DNA from: Polyangiaceae bacterium
GTDB taxonomy: Bacteria > Myxococcota_A > Polyangia > Polyangiales > Polyangiaceae
Assembly (NCBI GenBank): GCA_025453595.1
Contig: JALOQB010000025.1
Span: forward strand, 1 to 33,952
DNA: 33,952 bases
Direction of reading: 5' to 3'
Below the pieces are notes generated by a model. That model saw only the letters and a list, made by a program, of their open reading frames with translations, was not told the origin of the DNA and did not search any database. Both the position numbers and the translations under genes were made by a program. Shown here one piece after another: positions 24,900-33,648 of this stretch. Position 1 is the first letter of the stretch; the number at the start of each line of letters is the position of its first letter.

Positions 24900-25949
24900 T
24901 CAGGCGGGTCGGAGCGTGCGCTCGATGATCCGCAGGAGCTGGGCCATGTCCGGGTCGTCCGAGAGGCGTTCGAGGCTGCTGCGGACCTTCTCGATGGTGG
25001 GCTCGACGAAGCGCAGGAACGAGGGGTTATTCTTGACCCTCTCGATGAAGACAAAGCGCCCGGCGTCCTTGAGCTTGCGCTGGACGGTGACGCGATCAAA
25101 TTCGCGGCCGAGGGCGGAGCGATCGGCATCGGAGAGGCCCAGCTCGGCGGCGAAGTCGTCGAGGCGGGCCTCGACGAAGGGGCGGTCGAAGGACTGATAG
25201 CTGTCGTTGAGGAGGGCGACGAGGTCGTAGACGCGGGGGCCGAGGAGGGCGTCCTGGAAGTCGATCCAGACGAGGGAAGGGCCGTCGAGGACCATGAGGT
25301 TGCGGCTCTGGTAGTCGCGGTGGACGAAGCCGCGGGGCCAGCCGGCGATGAGGGCGGCGAGGCGAGCGGCGATGGCGTCGAAGGAGGCCCGGTCGTCGGG
25401 GGAGAGGGGCATCCCGCGGGCCTCCAGGGCCCACTCGCGGAAGTGGTGAATCTCCCAGGAGAGGAGCTCTTCATCGAAGGCGCGACGCCGGACGACGGAG
25501 TGCTCGGGGAGAGCCTGGAGGGCGCGCTGGGCGCGGGCGAGGTCACGGACCGCGGTGCGGTAGATGGCCTCTTTCTGGGAGGGCTGACGGAGCAGGAAAT
25601 TGGCGAGGGTGTCGTCGCCAAGATCCTCGACGACGAGCCAGCCGTCGGCGCTGCCATCGGCGAGGATGCGGGGGACCGCGACGCCGTGGGAGGCGAGGAG
25701 CTCTTGAACCTCGAGGAAGGGCCAGCGAGGGCGGAGGCCGTCGGTCTTGTCGATCTCGTCGGAGCGGGTCGCGTCGGGGACGAAGAAGGCGACGGCGCTG
25801 CGGGGAGAGGGGCGAGGCCCCTCGAACAGCAGGCGGAAGAACTTGCGGGTGGAGGCCCCCCCGGGCATGGCCTCGGCCTGCCAGGAGACCCCGGGCCCAA
25901 AAGAGCGTTCGACCAGCGCGGACAGAGGGGAAAAATCGATGTCAGCCAA
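24900..25949 (-). CDS. AmgK-like sugar kinase (aminoglycoside phosphotransferase fold)
   Basis: This 349-residue protein has the APH/choline-kinase fold. The catalytic loop HRDYQSRNLMV (from H210; D212, N217) and the metal-binding VWIDFQDALLGPRVYDL (D230) match AmgK, the anomeric N-acetylmuramate/N-acetylglucosamine kinase of peptidoglycan recycling. The N-terminal GGASTRKFFRL is the nucleotide loop. AmgK usually sits next to MurU, a nucleotidyltransferase; none is adjacent here. A TTG at 25949 is the only start giving the full N-terminus, and no ribosome site is evident, so the start is uncertain. It is convergent with the OmpA gene. Confidence 0.85.
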   Translation of the reverse strand: MADIDFSPLSALVERSFGPGVSWQAEAMPGGASTRKFFRLLFEGPRPSPRSAVAFFVPDATRSDEIDKTDGLRPRWPFLEVQELLASHGVAVPRILADGSADGWLVVEDLGDDTLANFLLRQPSQKEAIYRTAVRDLARAQRALQALPEHSVVRRRAFDEELLSWEIHHFREWALEARGMPLSPDDRASFDAIAARLAALIAGWPRGFVHRDYQSRNLMVLDGPSLVWIDFQDALLGPRVYDLVALLNDSYQSFDRPFVEARLDDFAAELGLSDADRSALGREFDRVTVQRKLKDAGRFVFIERVKNNPSFLRFVEPTIEKVRSSLERLSDDPDMAQLLRIIERTLRPA

Positions 25950-26015
25950 GGGGCAGCGGCCATGCCATTCACGCCCCCGTGAAGCAAGCCCCCCGTGCTA
26001 GTCTTGACCCCACCC

Positions 26016-26906
26016 ATGGATTCACCCTCCCTGGACCCTCGCCGGACCACCACCGATCCGGACCCAAACGCGAGCATCACCTGCACCCGGTGCCAGGCAC
26101 CGCTCGGGGTCAACGACAAGCGCTGCCCCTTCTGTGGTGCGTTGCAGCCCGAGCACGTTCCGGGAGGCGTGCAGCCCCCTCGCTTCGAGCCCGCCGAGAT
26201 CGGGATCACCGCCCAGAGCCAGGCCAAGTACAACCGACCGCTGGTGGTGGTGAAGGCGAGGCCCAAGGGCCCCTCCCCCGTGGCCATGCTGGGCGGCCTC
26301 GTGCTGCTGGGAGGGGCGTCCTACGGGGCCTGGAGCTACTACCAGGCCCAGCACCCGCCCCCGGCCCCCTCGGCCCCGGCGCGGCCACCGCCTCTGCCCC
26401 CGGTGATCTCGTCCGTGAGCGGCCTCGCCATCCCGGACGCGCCGCAGGCGGACCCCACGCTGTTGCTGCCCAAGATCCAGCGCGCCCTCTTCCCCGACGG
26501 AGAAGCGGGCAAGCTGGTGCGCATCCAGGTCAACGGCTCGACCCGGGGCTACGTCGATCTCACGCAGAACGGGCCCAGCATCACGTACACGTACACCCTG
26601 CCCTCTGCTGCGGATCCAAAGAACCCCCGCGCTCCAGCGGCGCTCACCAGCTACACGCTGCAGGCCCAGCAAGGCGGCCCTCGCCCCGTGACCTCCGCCC
26701 GCCCCGAGGCCCCCGTGCCCGAGCCCAATTGCATCTGGTCGGCGGCCTGGCGCGCGGCCGTCAAGAGCGGCATCCCGCAGGACGCCGCGGTCGACGGGGT
26801 GTACGAGAAGGTCGGAAACGACCCTCGGTGGCGGATCACGGTCCCAGGGAAGCCCGAGTGGACGCGGGAGATGGACGGGATGAGCTGCGCGTTGAAGCCG
26901 CACTGA
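26016..26906 (+). CDS. Zinc-ribbon, single-TM protein with C-terminal extracytoplasmic domain
   Basis: This is a 296-residue protein. A zinc ribbon has C23, C26, C37 and C40 (CTRCQAPLG...CPFCG). One membrane span lies at about 88-107 (PVAMLGGLVLLGGASYGAWSYY). A Pro-rich linker (about 111-130) leads to a beta-rich domain (about 140-296) with two cysteines (NCIW and MSCALKPH). The zinc ribbon should be cytoplasmic and the C-terminal domain periplasmic. Function unknown. The start at ATG 26016 is chosen over 25995 because it lies closest to the charged N-terminus. The overall plan echoes the zinc-ribbon/TM protein at 11128-12414, though the domains differ. The next gene follows after 21 bp. Confidence 0.75.
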   Translation: MDSPSLDPRRTTTDPDPNASITCTRCQAPLGVNDKRCPFCGALQPEHVPGGVQPPRFEPAEIGITAQSQAKYNRPLVVVKARPKGPSPVAMLGGLVLLGGASYGAWSYYQAQHPPPAPSAPARPPPLPPVISSVSGLAIPDAPQADPTLLLPKIQRALFPDGEAGKLVRIQVNGSTRGYVDLTQNGPSITYTYTLPSAADPKNPRAPAALTSYTLQAQQGGPRPVTSARPEAPVPEPNCIWSAAWRAAVKSGIPQDAAVDGVYEKVGNDPRWRITVPGKPEWTREMDGMSCALKPH

Positions 26907-26927
26907 GGGGCGAGGCAAGGAGCCAGG

Positions 26928-28340
26928 ATGTCGAGGGAGGTGACGAGGCGAGCGGTGCTGGGTGCAGGGTTGGGGGCGCTGGGGGGTTGCTGTGCGGTGC
27001 CGGAGGTTCCGGGGCCCAACGATCGGAACGAGGTGGCGGCGAGCGCGAGCGTGAAGGCCCCCGGGGTCAGCTCGGGGTCGATCCGGGCGCTGGTGCCGAG
27101 CGCGTACGATGTGATCGTGATCGGGGCAGGGATGGCGGGCGTGGCGGCGGCGCGGGCGCTGGTGGACGAGGGGCAAAAGGTGGTGGTGCTGGAGGCGAGG
27201 GAGCGGCTGGGAGGTCGCATCTGGACCGATCGCACGCTGGGGGCGCCGCTGGATCTGGGGGCGGCGTGGATCCACGGTCACCGGGGCAACCCGCTGGTGG
27301 AGCTGGCGCGCAAGCAGGGGGCAGAGACCCAGCGCTCGGACTGGGGGGACATGGCGCTGCTGCACGAGGGGTCACGAGTGCCGCCGGAGCAGGCCGCGAA
27401 GGCGGAAGAGGGGTACCGGCGGCGGCTACGACAGGCCACGAAGGCGGCGCAGAAGGGGGCTGACCGGCCGCTGGCGGAGGCCCTGGGGAAGAGGCCGGCG
27501 GGGCAGGAGGGGGCGCTGCAGTCCTGGTCCGAGCGCCTTCATGCGCTCGATCTCGGCGATGATCCATCGCGGATCTCGCTGCGTCATGGAGACGATGACG
27601 AGGAGTACCCGGGGGACGACCTGGTGCTGAAGGGGGGGTTTGGGCCCCTCGTGGAGCACCTGGCCAAGGGCCTGGAGGTGAAGCTGGGCCACGAGGTGAA
27701 GAGCATCGAGCGCGACCGGAGCCTGGTCACGGTGCGCACCGAGGTGGAGCTGTTCCAGGCGCCACGGGTGGTGGTCACGCTGCCGCTGGGGGTGCTCAAG
27801 GGGGCGAACGGGCTGTTCCGACCGGCGCTGCCAGCAGCGAAGCGCGGAGCCATCCAGCGCATGGGGTTCGGGAACTTCTGCAAGGTGGCGCTGGCGTTCC
27901 CGGAGGTCCGGTGGCCCGGGCAAGATTTCTTCGGGTTCACCGAGCCCGGAGGGCCGCTGGTGGTGGTGAACGCGCACCGGTGGACGGGGAAGCCGCTGCT
28001 GGTCGCGCTGGCCAGCGGGGAGCAAGCGCGCCTGCTCCTGTCGCAGGGCGAACCCGGGGCGAGGGAGCGCTGCTTGAAGGCGCTGCGATCCCTGGAGCCT
28101 CGCCTGCCCGAACCTCGCCGGATGCTGGTGGCGGACTGGTCGCGGGACCCCTTCGCAGGCGGCTCGTACTCGTTCGCGCAGCTTGGCTCCAGCGACGAGG
28201 ACCATGAAGAGCTGGCGCGGCCCGTGGACAACCAGCTCTTCTTCGCCGGAGAGGCGACGATCCTGCGGAGCCGGGGGACGGTCCACGGGGCGCTGGCCTC
28301 GGGGCGCCGGGAAGCGCAGCGGATCCTGGCGCTGAGGTAG
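26928..28340 (+). CDS. Tat-exported flavin amine oxidase, probable lipoprotein
   Basis: This is a 470-residue FAD enzyme of the monoamine/polyamine oxidase family. The N-terminus has a twin-arginine motif (TRRAVL, residues 6-11) followed by a short hydrophobic stretch and a lipobox-like LGGC (C21). This suggests export as a folded flavoprotein and lipid anchoring. The dinucleotide-binding motif GAGMAG (66-71) is followed by ARERLGGRIWT. The family block LGAAWIHG lies near 112-119. The lysine in MGFGNFCKVALAF matches the conserved active-site lysine, and the C-terminal block NQLFFAGEAT is typical. It should oxidise amines or polyamines with O2 outside the cytoplasm. AAGGAG lies 5 nt before the ATG. 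Confidence 0.88.
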   Translation: MSREVTRRAVLGAGLGALGGCCAVPEVPGPNDRNEVAASASVKAPGVSSGSIRALVPSAYDVIVIGAGMAGVAAARALVDEGQKVVVLEARERLGGRIWTDRTLGAPLDLGAAWIHGHRGNPLVELARKQGAETQRSDWGDMALLHEGSRVPPEQAAKAEEGYRRRLRQATKAAQKGADRPLAEALGKRPAGQEGALQSWSERLHALDLGDDPSRISLRHGDDDEEYPGDDLVLKGGFGPLVEHLAKGLEVKLGHEVKSIERDRSLVTVRTEVELFQAPRVVVTLPLGVLKGANGLFRPALPAAKRGAIQRMGFGNFCKVALAFPEVRWPGQDFFGFTEPGGPLVVVNAHRWTGKPLLVALASGEQARLLLSQGEPGARERCLKALRSLEPRLPEPRRMLVADWSRDPFAGGSYSFAQLGSSDEDHEELARPVDNQLFFAGEATILRSRGTVHGALASGRREAQRILALR

Positions 28341-28388
28341 CGCTGGGTCGTGTAGCCTCCGGCGGCGAGGCGCCACCAGCGAGGGAAG

Positions 28389-29378
28389 ATGCGCAAGAGG
28401 CACTGGGTCGATCGGCTCTACGTCAAGCTCAGCCAGGAGGGCTCCTTCTTCCAGGACGGCTGGGGTGAAGATGCGACCATCGAGCGGGTCGTGGGGCTGC
28501 TGCGCCGTCCTCCGGCCCCGCCCCGGGTCGAGCTGCGCTGGGGCCCGGAGACCCGGCGGCGAGGCTGGATCGAGCGGGAGGGCACCTTCCTCAGCCCCGT
28601 CGACGACGGGACGCTGCCGGAGGAGAGCCGTGTGGGTCGAGTGCAGCTCCTGCTGCCGCCGCGCCCGCACCCGCGCCCTCCTCCGATCTGCATGCACCTC
28701 GCGGCCACCGGAGAGCACGGCTACGCCCGCCGCCGCCAGCTCTGCTTGCCCCTGCTGGCCCGGGGGGTCGGGGCGCTCCTGCTGGAGAACCCGCTCTACG
28801 GCCAGCGCAAGCCGCGCCACCAGGAGGGCTCCAACGTGCGCACCGTGGCGGAGCTGGTGACCATGGGGCGGGCCGTGGTCGAGGAGGCCCGGGGGCTGGC
28901 GCTCTGGCTCCACGAGCGGGGGCACCCGGTGGGGCTCTCGGGCTACAGCATGGGCGGGCAGATGGCGGCGCTGGCGGCGGCGCTGCTGCCCTTCCCCACG
29001 GCGGTGGTGCCCGCCTCGGCCCCCTGCACCGCGAGCCAGGCCTTCCTGGAGGGCCTGCTCTCCCGGGTGACCTGCTGGCCAGCCCTCGGCTCTGGCGCCC
29101 TCGCCCAGGAGCAGGTGCGCGAGCGCCTCGGCGCCGTCCTCGACGCCACCTGCCTCACGCTCCAGCCCCCTCCCCCTTCCCCGGAGTCTGCTGTGGTGCT
29201 GGTCGCGCGGGACGATGGCTACATCTTCGCGGAGGGCGCGCGGCGCATCCACGAGCACTGGCCTGGCTCCGAGCTACGTCTGCTCCCGGGGGGCCACGTG
29301 AGCGGCTACATCGCGGGGATCCCGCCGCTTCGCGCCGCCATCCTGGACGCCTTCGCCAGGCTGCCAAAGCAGGGGTGA
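28389..29378 (+). CDS. ABHD18-like (DUF2048) alpha/beta hydrolase
   Basis: This is a 329-residue hydrolase. The segments ENPLYGQRKPRHQ, VAELVTMGRAVVEEARGLALWL and GLSGYSMGGQMAALAA, and later FLEGLLSRV, match the ABHD18/DUF2048 family, best known from eukaryotes. The nucleophile is S187 in GYSMGG, the acid is probably D275 or D276 in ARDDGY, and the histidine is H303 in GGHVSGY. No signal peptide is present. Family members act on lipid acyl chains, and human ABHD18 has been linked to cardiolipin remodelling; the bacterial substrate is unknown. AGGGAAG is directly upstream of the ATG. It lies 48 bp after the amine oxidase gene, on the same strand. Confidence 0.85.
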   Translation: MRKRHWVDRLYVKLSQEGSFFQDGWGEDATIERVVGLLRRPPAPPRVELRWGPETRRRGWIEREGTFLSPVDDGTLPEESRVGRVQLLLPPRPHPRPPPICMHLAATGEHGYARRRQLCLPLLARGVGALLLENPLYGQRKPRHQEGSNVRTVAELVTMGRAVVEEARGLALWLHERGHPVGLSGYSMGGQMAALAAALLPFPTAVVPASAPCTASQAFLEGLLSRVTCWPALGSGALAQEQVRERLGAVLDATCLTLQPPPPSPESAVVLVARDDGYIFAEGARRIHEHWPGSELRLLPGGHVSGYIAGIPPLRAAILDAFARLPKQG

Positions 29379-29453
29379 ACGCGGGGGGTCAACTGTCACC
29401 AGATGTTCACCCGGCCCGGGTGCTCCCCCGCAGTAAGGAGCGCCCTGGCCCCC

Positions 29454-31100
29454 ATGCGCACCCCCTCCCCTCTCGCCGTCCTGCTCTGCGCCCTCCCCCT
29501 GCTGGCCTGTGCCCCCGCGAGCACCGAGGCCGGCGATCCCGCGGTCCAGCGGCGTCACCAGGCCGCGACCCAGGGTGCCCTGGTCATCACCGAGATCTTC
29601 GCCAACCCTCTCGGCTCCAGCGAGGACAACAAGGAGTGGTTCGAGGTCTTCAACACCACCGATGCCCCCATCGACCTCGACGGCTGGACCTTCCAGGATG
29701 GCAAGGGCGAGGCGACCCTCGACGGCAAGGCGATCGTCCCACCCAAGGGTCACGCGGTGATCGGCCAGAGCAAGGACGCTGCCCTCAACGGCGGCGTCCC
29801 TGTGATCGCCTCCTATGGCTCCAAGATCGGCCTCTCCAGCGACGGGGATGAGCTCCGCCTCCTCGACCCCGAGGGCAACGAGATCGACGCCGTGATCTTC
29901 TCCGCCGCCCTCCCCTGGCCCCCCAAGACCGACGGCGCCTCTCTCCAGCTTGATCCCTCCAAGATCTCCGCCGCCGCCAACGATGACGGCGCCTCCTGGT
30001 GCCTCTCCGCAGCCGCTTTCGGCTCCGACGGGGCCCTCGGCTCCCCCGGCCAGGCCAACGCGCCCTGCGGCACCGGCGCCGGCGGCGCAGGGCAGGCAGG
30101 GCAGGGCGGATCATCCGGAAGTTCCGGACAGAGCGGGTCATCCGGAACTTCCGGACAGGCAGGCTCCGGCGGCGCCGGGGGGTCAGGTGGGTGCCAGGTG
30201 CGCCTGCACAAGATCGACCTGAACCAGCCGGATCCGGAGGGGGCCCCGAAGGACGCGGCGGAGGCGGTGGAGCTGCAGGTGACCGGGGCCTTCGAGGGGG
30301 GCAAAAGCACGCTGGCGAGCTGCGGGGTGTCGTCGCTGCGCCCCTTCGACGCGGACGCAGCGGAGGATGGGACCTGCGGCCCGGGGGCCGGTTTTTACAA
30401 CGAGCTGGCGATCGGGGATCTGGTGATCCCCCCCTCGGGTTTCCTGGTCGTGGGCAACCGCCCCGGCGCCGCGCGCCCCTGGACCGTCCCCTCCTCGGCG
30501 CTGAAGAACGGGCCGGATCTGCTGGTCCTGGTGGGCGAGGACGGCGCACCGATCGAGGTCGTCTCCTACGCGGACAACGACGCGCCGGAGATCCATGCGA
30601 GCTGCCAGGAGCCAGGGCCCGCGACGAAGATCCCCGCGGACACCAACACCACCGATACCCCTCCGCAGAACCAGGTGCTGGTCCGCTGCCCGGATGACTC
30701 CTGGCGGCTGCAGCCCGAGAGCGTCGTCACCTGGAGCGCCCCCAACAGCTGCGAGGCCGGGGCTGGCGGGGCCGCAGGGGCCGGGGGGGCAGGCCAGGCC
30801 GGCGGGGGCGAGGCCGGGGGGGAGCCCGGAGGCTCCGGGGGCACCGCAGCTCCGGCCGGAGCTGGCGGCGTCGCAGGATCTGGAGGTTCCGGACAGCCCG
30901 GGGGCTCCGGACAGCCCGGGGGTTCCGGAGCGCCAGGGGCCGCGGGCACCGGCGGAACCGGGGCCGCGCCCCAGGAGTTCGACACCACCCCCGGGCAGGA
31001 CGGGGACTGCAGCTGCCGCGCGCCGGGCGGCTCGAGCCCCCCGCGAGGAGGGTGGCTGGGCCTGGCGTTGCTGGCGCTGGCCTCGCGGCGGCGTCGATGA
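29454..31100 (+). CDS. Lamin-tail-domain lipoprotein with MYXO-CTERM-like C-terminus
   Basis: This is a 548-residue surface protein. The signal peptide ends in lipobox LLAC (C19). A lamin-tail domain spans about 41-205 (LVITEIFANP...NKEWFEVFNTTDAPIDLDGW...DELRLLDPEGNEIDAVIF). A Gly/Ser/Gln linker (about 207-245) is followed by a second, diverged lamin-tail-like region (about 247-437, with IPPSGFLVVGNRPG and VLVGEDGAPIEVVSY). A second glycine-rich linker leads to a C-terminal tail of Cys-containing CSCRAPGGS, a hydrophobic helix (WLGLALLALAS) and RRRR. That tail has MYXO-CTERM form, a sorting signal of myxobacteria. Having both a lipobox and this tail is odd. ATG 29454 is chosen for the signal peptide. 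The stop overlaps the next start. Confidence 0.85.
   Translation: MRTPSPLAVLLCALPLLACAPASTEAGDPAVQRRHQAATQGALVITEIFANPLGSSEDNKEWFEVFNTTDAPIDLDGWTFQDGKGEATLDGKAIVPPKGHAVIGQSKDAALNGGVPVIASYGSKIGLSSDGDELRLLDPEGNEIDAVIFSAALPWPPKTDGASLQLDPSKISAAANDDGASWCLSAAAFGSDGALGSPGQANAPCGTGAGGAGQAGQGGSSGSSGQSGSSGTSGQAGSGGAGGSGGCQVRLHKIDLNQPDPEGAPKDAAEAVELQVTGAFEGGKSTLASCGVSSLRPFDADAAEDGTCGPGAGFYNELAIGDLVIPPSGFLVVGNRPGAARPWTVPSSALKNGPDLLVLVGEDGAPIEVVSYADNDAPEIHASCQEPGPATKIPADTNTTDTPPQNQVLVRCPDDSWRLQPESVVTWSAPNSCEAGAGGAAGAGGAGQAGGGEAGGEPGGSGGTAAPAGAGGVAGSGGSGQPGGSGQPGGSGAPGAAGTGGTGAAPQEFDTTPGQDGDCSCRAPGGSSPPRGGWLGLALLALASRRRR
30111..30158. repeat. Two 15-bp palindromes in the Gly/Ser linker
   Basis: TCCGGAAGTTCCGGA (30114-30128) and TCCGGAACTTCCGGA (30141-30155) are perfect palindromes inside a 27-bp direct repeat. 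They use TCA, GGA, AGT and ACT codons where the rest of the linker uses GGC, GGG and AGC. Confidence 0.6.
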
Positions 31101-32512
31101 GGCGCTGGTTGCCTCTCCTCGCGCTGGCGGCGGGCTGCGTCGGCCCCCCCGCGGCGGACCCGCGGGCCTCGCAGCTCGCGCATTTTTTGGCCCGCGCGAC
31201 GCTGCCACTGGCCCGGAGCAGGCCGCACCAGCTCCGTCTCCGGTTCGACGAGATGGCACGCACGCCGTTCCGCTTCCTGCGGGGCTCCGAGATCCTCTTC
31301 ACCCGCGACCTGCGAGACCCGACCCTCCCCTTCGCTCGCACCGCCCTGCCCCCCGTCGAGCCGATCCTGCTCCAGGGCGACGCGCACCTGGAGAACATCG
31401 GCACCTTCCTGGGTCCGCGCCTTGACCTGAACGACTTCGACGCGGCCGGCTTCGGCCCTCCCTGGTGGGAGGTGCGGCGCGCCGCGGCCTCCCTGCTGGT
31501 GGCCTTGCGCGAGCAGAACCCCGGGGCCCTCGACGAGCGGACCGCGGCGCGCCGGCTTGCCCGGGCCTACGCCGACGCCATCCGCATCGAGGGACCGACG
31601 CCCTTCGATCCCACCCAGGCCGGCGCCATCCTGCAGCGGCGCCTCGGCTCCGCCGCCAAGGATGGACCGGCCCGCGGGGAGCTAGGAGACTTCACCGAGC
31701 TCTCCGAAGGTATCCGGAAGCTCCGGAGAGGCAACACTGACCCGTCCGACCCGCGGGAGGCGCTGCTGGACGCGCCGGTGGCGGTGCAGGATGGGCTTGC
31801 CGGGGCGCTGGACCGGTACGCCGGGGCGCGGCAGGGGGCTCCGTGGAGCGCCGGGTACCTTGGCGTCAAGGACGTGGCCCGGCGGTGCGGCCAGGGGGTC
31901 GGGAGCCTGACCGCGGTGCGCTATTACGTGCTGGTCGAGGGGCCGACGGCGGCGCAGGAAGATGACGTGCTGCTGCAGCTGAAGGAGGCGACGGACGCGT
32001 CGCTGGATGCGGATCTTCCCTATGGGGCGCGGCAGCAGTCGGCGGCGGAGCGGTCGGAGGAGCGCCAGCGCCGCCTCCAGTCTTCGCCGGAGGCGGACCC
32101 GCACCTGGGGCACACGAGGTTGCTCGATCTTCCGATGGTGGTGTCCACCATCAGCGATCACCAGAAGACGCTGCGTGTGGGGGATCTGGAGGGGCGCTCG
32201 GCGGGGGAGATCGAGGAGCTTGCGGCGAACTTCGGCTCGCTCCTCGGGCGCCTCCACGCCCGGAGCGTCACCCTCGGGGGCGCTTACGCGCTGGAGCCGC
32301 TGCGGCGCTGGCTCTCCGGTCAGGAGGAGCGCTTCGCCGAGGAGACCGCGGTCGCCGCGCAGAGCTACGCCGATCAGGTGATCGAGGATCACCGGCGCTT
32401 TCTGGGGCTGCGGGCCGAGCTGGGGCCGCTGCTCGGTCTCCCCCAGGGTTCCCCCAGCGACACCCCCTTCGACCCTGCCGCTCGCGCGGTGCTGGACCCT
32501 CCATGCCCCTGA
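31097..32512 (+). CDS. DUF2252 lipoprotein (protein-kinase-like fold)
   Basis: This is a 471-residue protein. The signal peptide ends in lipobox AAGC (C14), so it should be lipid-anchored outside the cytoplasm. The DUF2252 core has FRFLRGSEILFTRDL (58-72), the catalytic-loop-like GDAHLENIG (94-102) and LNDFDAAGFGPPWWEVRRAA (111-130). These correspond to the catalytic and metal loops of the protein-kinase-like/aminoglycoside kinase fold. Most DUF2252 proteins have no signal, so export is unusual. The ATG overlaps the stop of the lamin-tail gene (ATGA), and the end overlaps the next gene by 10 bp. The substrate and the phosphate donor outside the cytoplasm are unknown. Confidence 0.82.
   Translation: MRRWLPLLALAAGCVGPPAADPRASQLAHFLARATLPLARSRPHQLRLRFDEMARTPFRFLRGSEILFTRDLRDPTLPFARTALPPVEPILLQGDAHLENIGTFLGPRLDLNDFDAAGFGPPWWEVRRAAASLLVALREQNPGALDERTAARRLARAYADAIRIEGPTPFDPTQAGAILQRRLGSAAKDGPARGELGDFTELSEGIRKLRRGNTDPSDPREALLDAPVAVQDGLAGALDRYAGARQGAPWSAGYLGVKDVARRCGQGVGSLTAVRYYVLVEGPTAAQEDDVLLQLKEATDASLDADLPYGARQQSAAERSEERQRRLQSSPEADPHLGHTRLLDLPMVVSTISDHQKTLRVGDLEGRSAGEIEELAANFGSLLGRLHARSVTLGGAYALEPLRRWLSGQEERFAEETAVAAQSYADQVIEDHRRFLGLRAELGPLLGLPQGSPSDTPFDPAARAVLDPPCP
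31713..31727. repeat. TCCGGAAGCTCCGGA element in the DUF2252 gene
   Basis: It has the same length and near-identical sequence as the two palindromes at 30114 and 30141, but is read in a different frame (I-R-K-L-R-R). Confidence 0.4.
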
Positions 32513-33648
32513 TCCTCCCTGTGCTCCTGGAGCAGGCGCCGATCGCCGCCGTGGCGCCCGCCCCGCCGCCCTCTTCCCCTCCCGTGCCGGTGATCCCCCT
32601 GGTGGCCCCCCCGAGGCGACCGCCGGAGGCCGCCTCCGCGGGGCCCGATGGCCGGGAGCGCCGCGTCGAGGTCCAGGGGGAGGCCTTCGTCCGGTACGCC
32701 CACGAGCGCTGGAACGGGCAGCAGGCCCGGGCCTTTGACCTGCCGCGAGCCCGCCTGGGCGCCGACGCGGTGCTGCGGGAGCACCTGGCGGCCCGTGTCC
32801 TGATCGAGACCGTGCGCTCGGCGGCGCCGGGCTCGCTCTACGGCGTCGAGGGGGACAGCATCGTGCTCCGGGCGCGGGAGATCTACGGGGAGCTACGGAG
32901 CCCCACGGACTGGCCCGCCAGGGTCCGGCTCCGGCTGGGCCTGCTGCCGACCCTGGCGATCACCCCGCTGGAGCAGATGTGGGGGCGCCGCGTCGTGGCC
33001 CCCTCGGCCCAGGAAGCATCGGGCCTGCTGTCGCCGTCGGACCTCGGGGCGGCCCTGCTGGTCGCGCTGCCCCGGCGCCTGGGCGAGATCGCCGTCGCCG
33101 CGGTCAACGGCGAGGGGTTCACCCAGCGGGAGCAGAACGAGGGCAAGAACCTGCAGCTCCGGCTCTGGCTGACCCCCCTCGACGCGCTGCTGCCCCCGTC
33201 CCTCAGCGTGAAGGTGCTGGTGCATGTCGAGGACGGCTCCCTGGGCCCCACCCAGGCCAGGGCCGACCGCTACGTCGGCGGCCTGTCCGTGGAGCACCTG
33301 CGGGGGGCCCTGGGCGTCGATGGAACCTTCGCCAACGGATCCTATGGAAACTCTGCACAGTACGCCCGCACCGCGACGGCGTGGGCACGGGTGGGGCCGT
33401 TCCAGGGGTTCGAGGCGGTGGTGCGCCTCGATCAGGTGGACCCGGACCGGAGGGCCAACCAGGGCGAAGATCGAGTGACGACGTGGCAGACCGGGGTGGG
33501 GTACCACGGGGTCCAGGAGGGCGAGGGGCGCGAGAGCTTCGAGCTGTACCTGACCTACCGGCACACGAACGGCGGGGGGCTGGCGCGGGCCGCCGACCCG
33601 AGGCTGCCGCAGCGGGGCCCGCGGCTGGACCTGAAGGTGAGCTTCTGA
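32503..33648 (+). CDS. Outer-membrane beta-barrel-like protein (porin-type)
   Basis: This is a 381-residue protein. A poorly formed N-terminal hydrophobic stretch and a Pro/Ala-rich segment (about 1-45) precede a long series of alternating strands with aromatic and charged residues (VEVQGEAFVRYAHERW, VRLRLGLLPTLAITPLEQMWGRR, LQLRLWLTPLD, FELYLTYRHTNGGG). The chain ends in LDLKVSF, a typical outer-membrane barrel terminus with a final Phe. It resembles phosphate-selective or alginate-type porins only in general. It is in an operon with surface lipoproteins: the start overlaps the DUF2252 gene by 10 bp and the stop overlaps the next start (TGATG). Confidence 0.65.
   Translation: MPLILPVLLEQAPIAAVAPAPPPSSPPVPVIPLVAPPRRPPEAASAGPDGRERRVEVQGEAFVRYAHERWNGQQARAFDLPRARLGADAVLREHLAARVLIETVRSAAPGSLYGVEGDSIVLRAREIYGELRSPTDWPARVRLRLGLLPTLAITPLEQMWGRRVVAPSAQEASGLLSPSDLGAALLVALPRRLGEIAVAAVNGEGFTQREQNEGKNLQLRLWLTPLDALLPPSLSVKVLVHVEDGSLGPTQARADRYVGGLSVEHLRGALGVDGTFANGSYGNSAQYARTATAWARVGPFQGFEAVVRLDQVDPDRRANQGEDRVTTWQTGVGYHGVQEGEGRESFELYLTYRHTNGGGLARAADPRLPQRGPRLDLKVSF

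Noticed and set aside
25979-27463. 494-codon plus-strand open frame
   Set aside because: Gly/Arg-rich shadow of the zinc-ribbon and amine oxidase genes.
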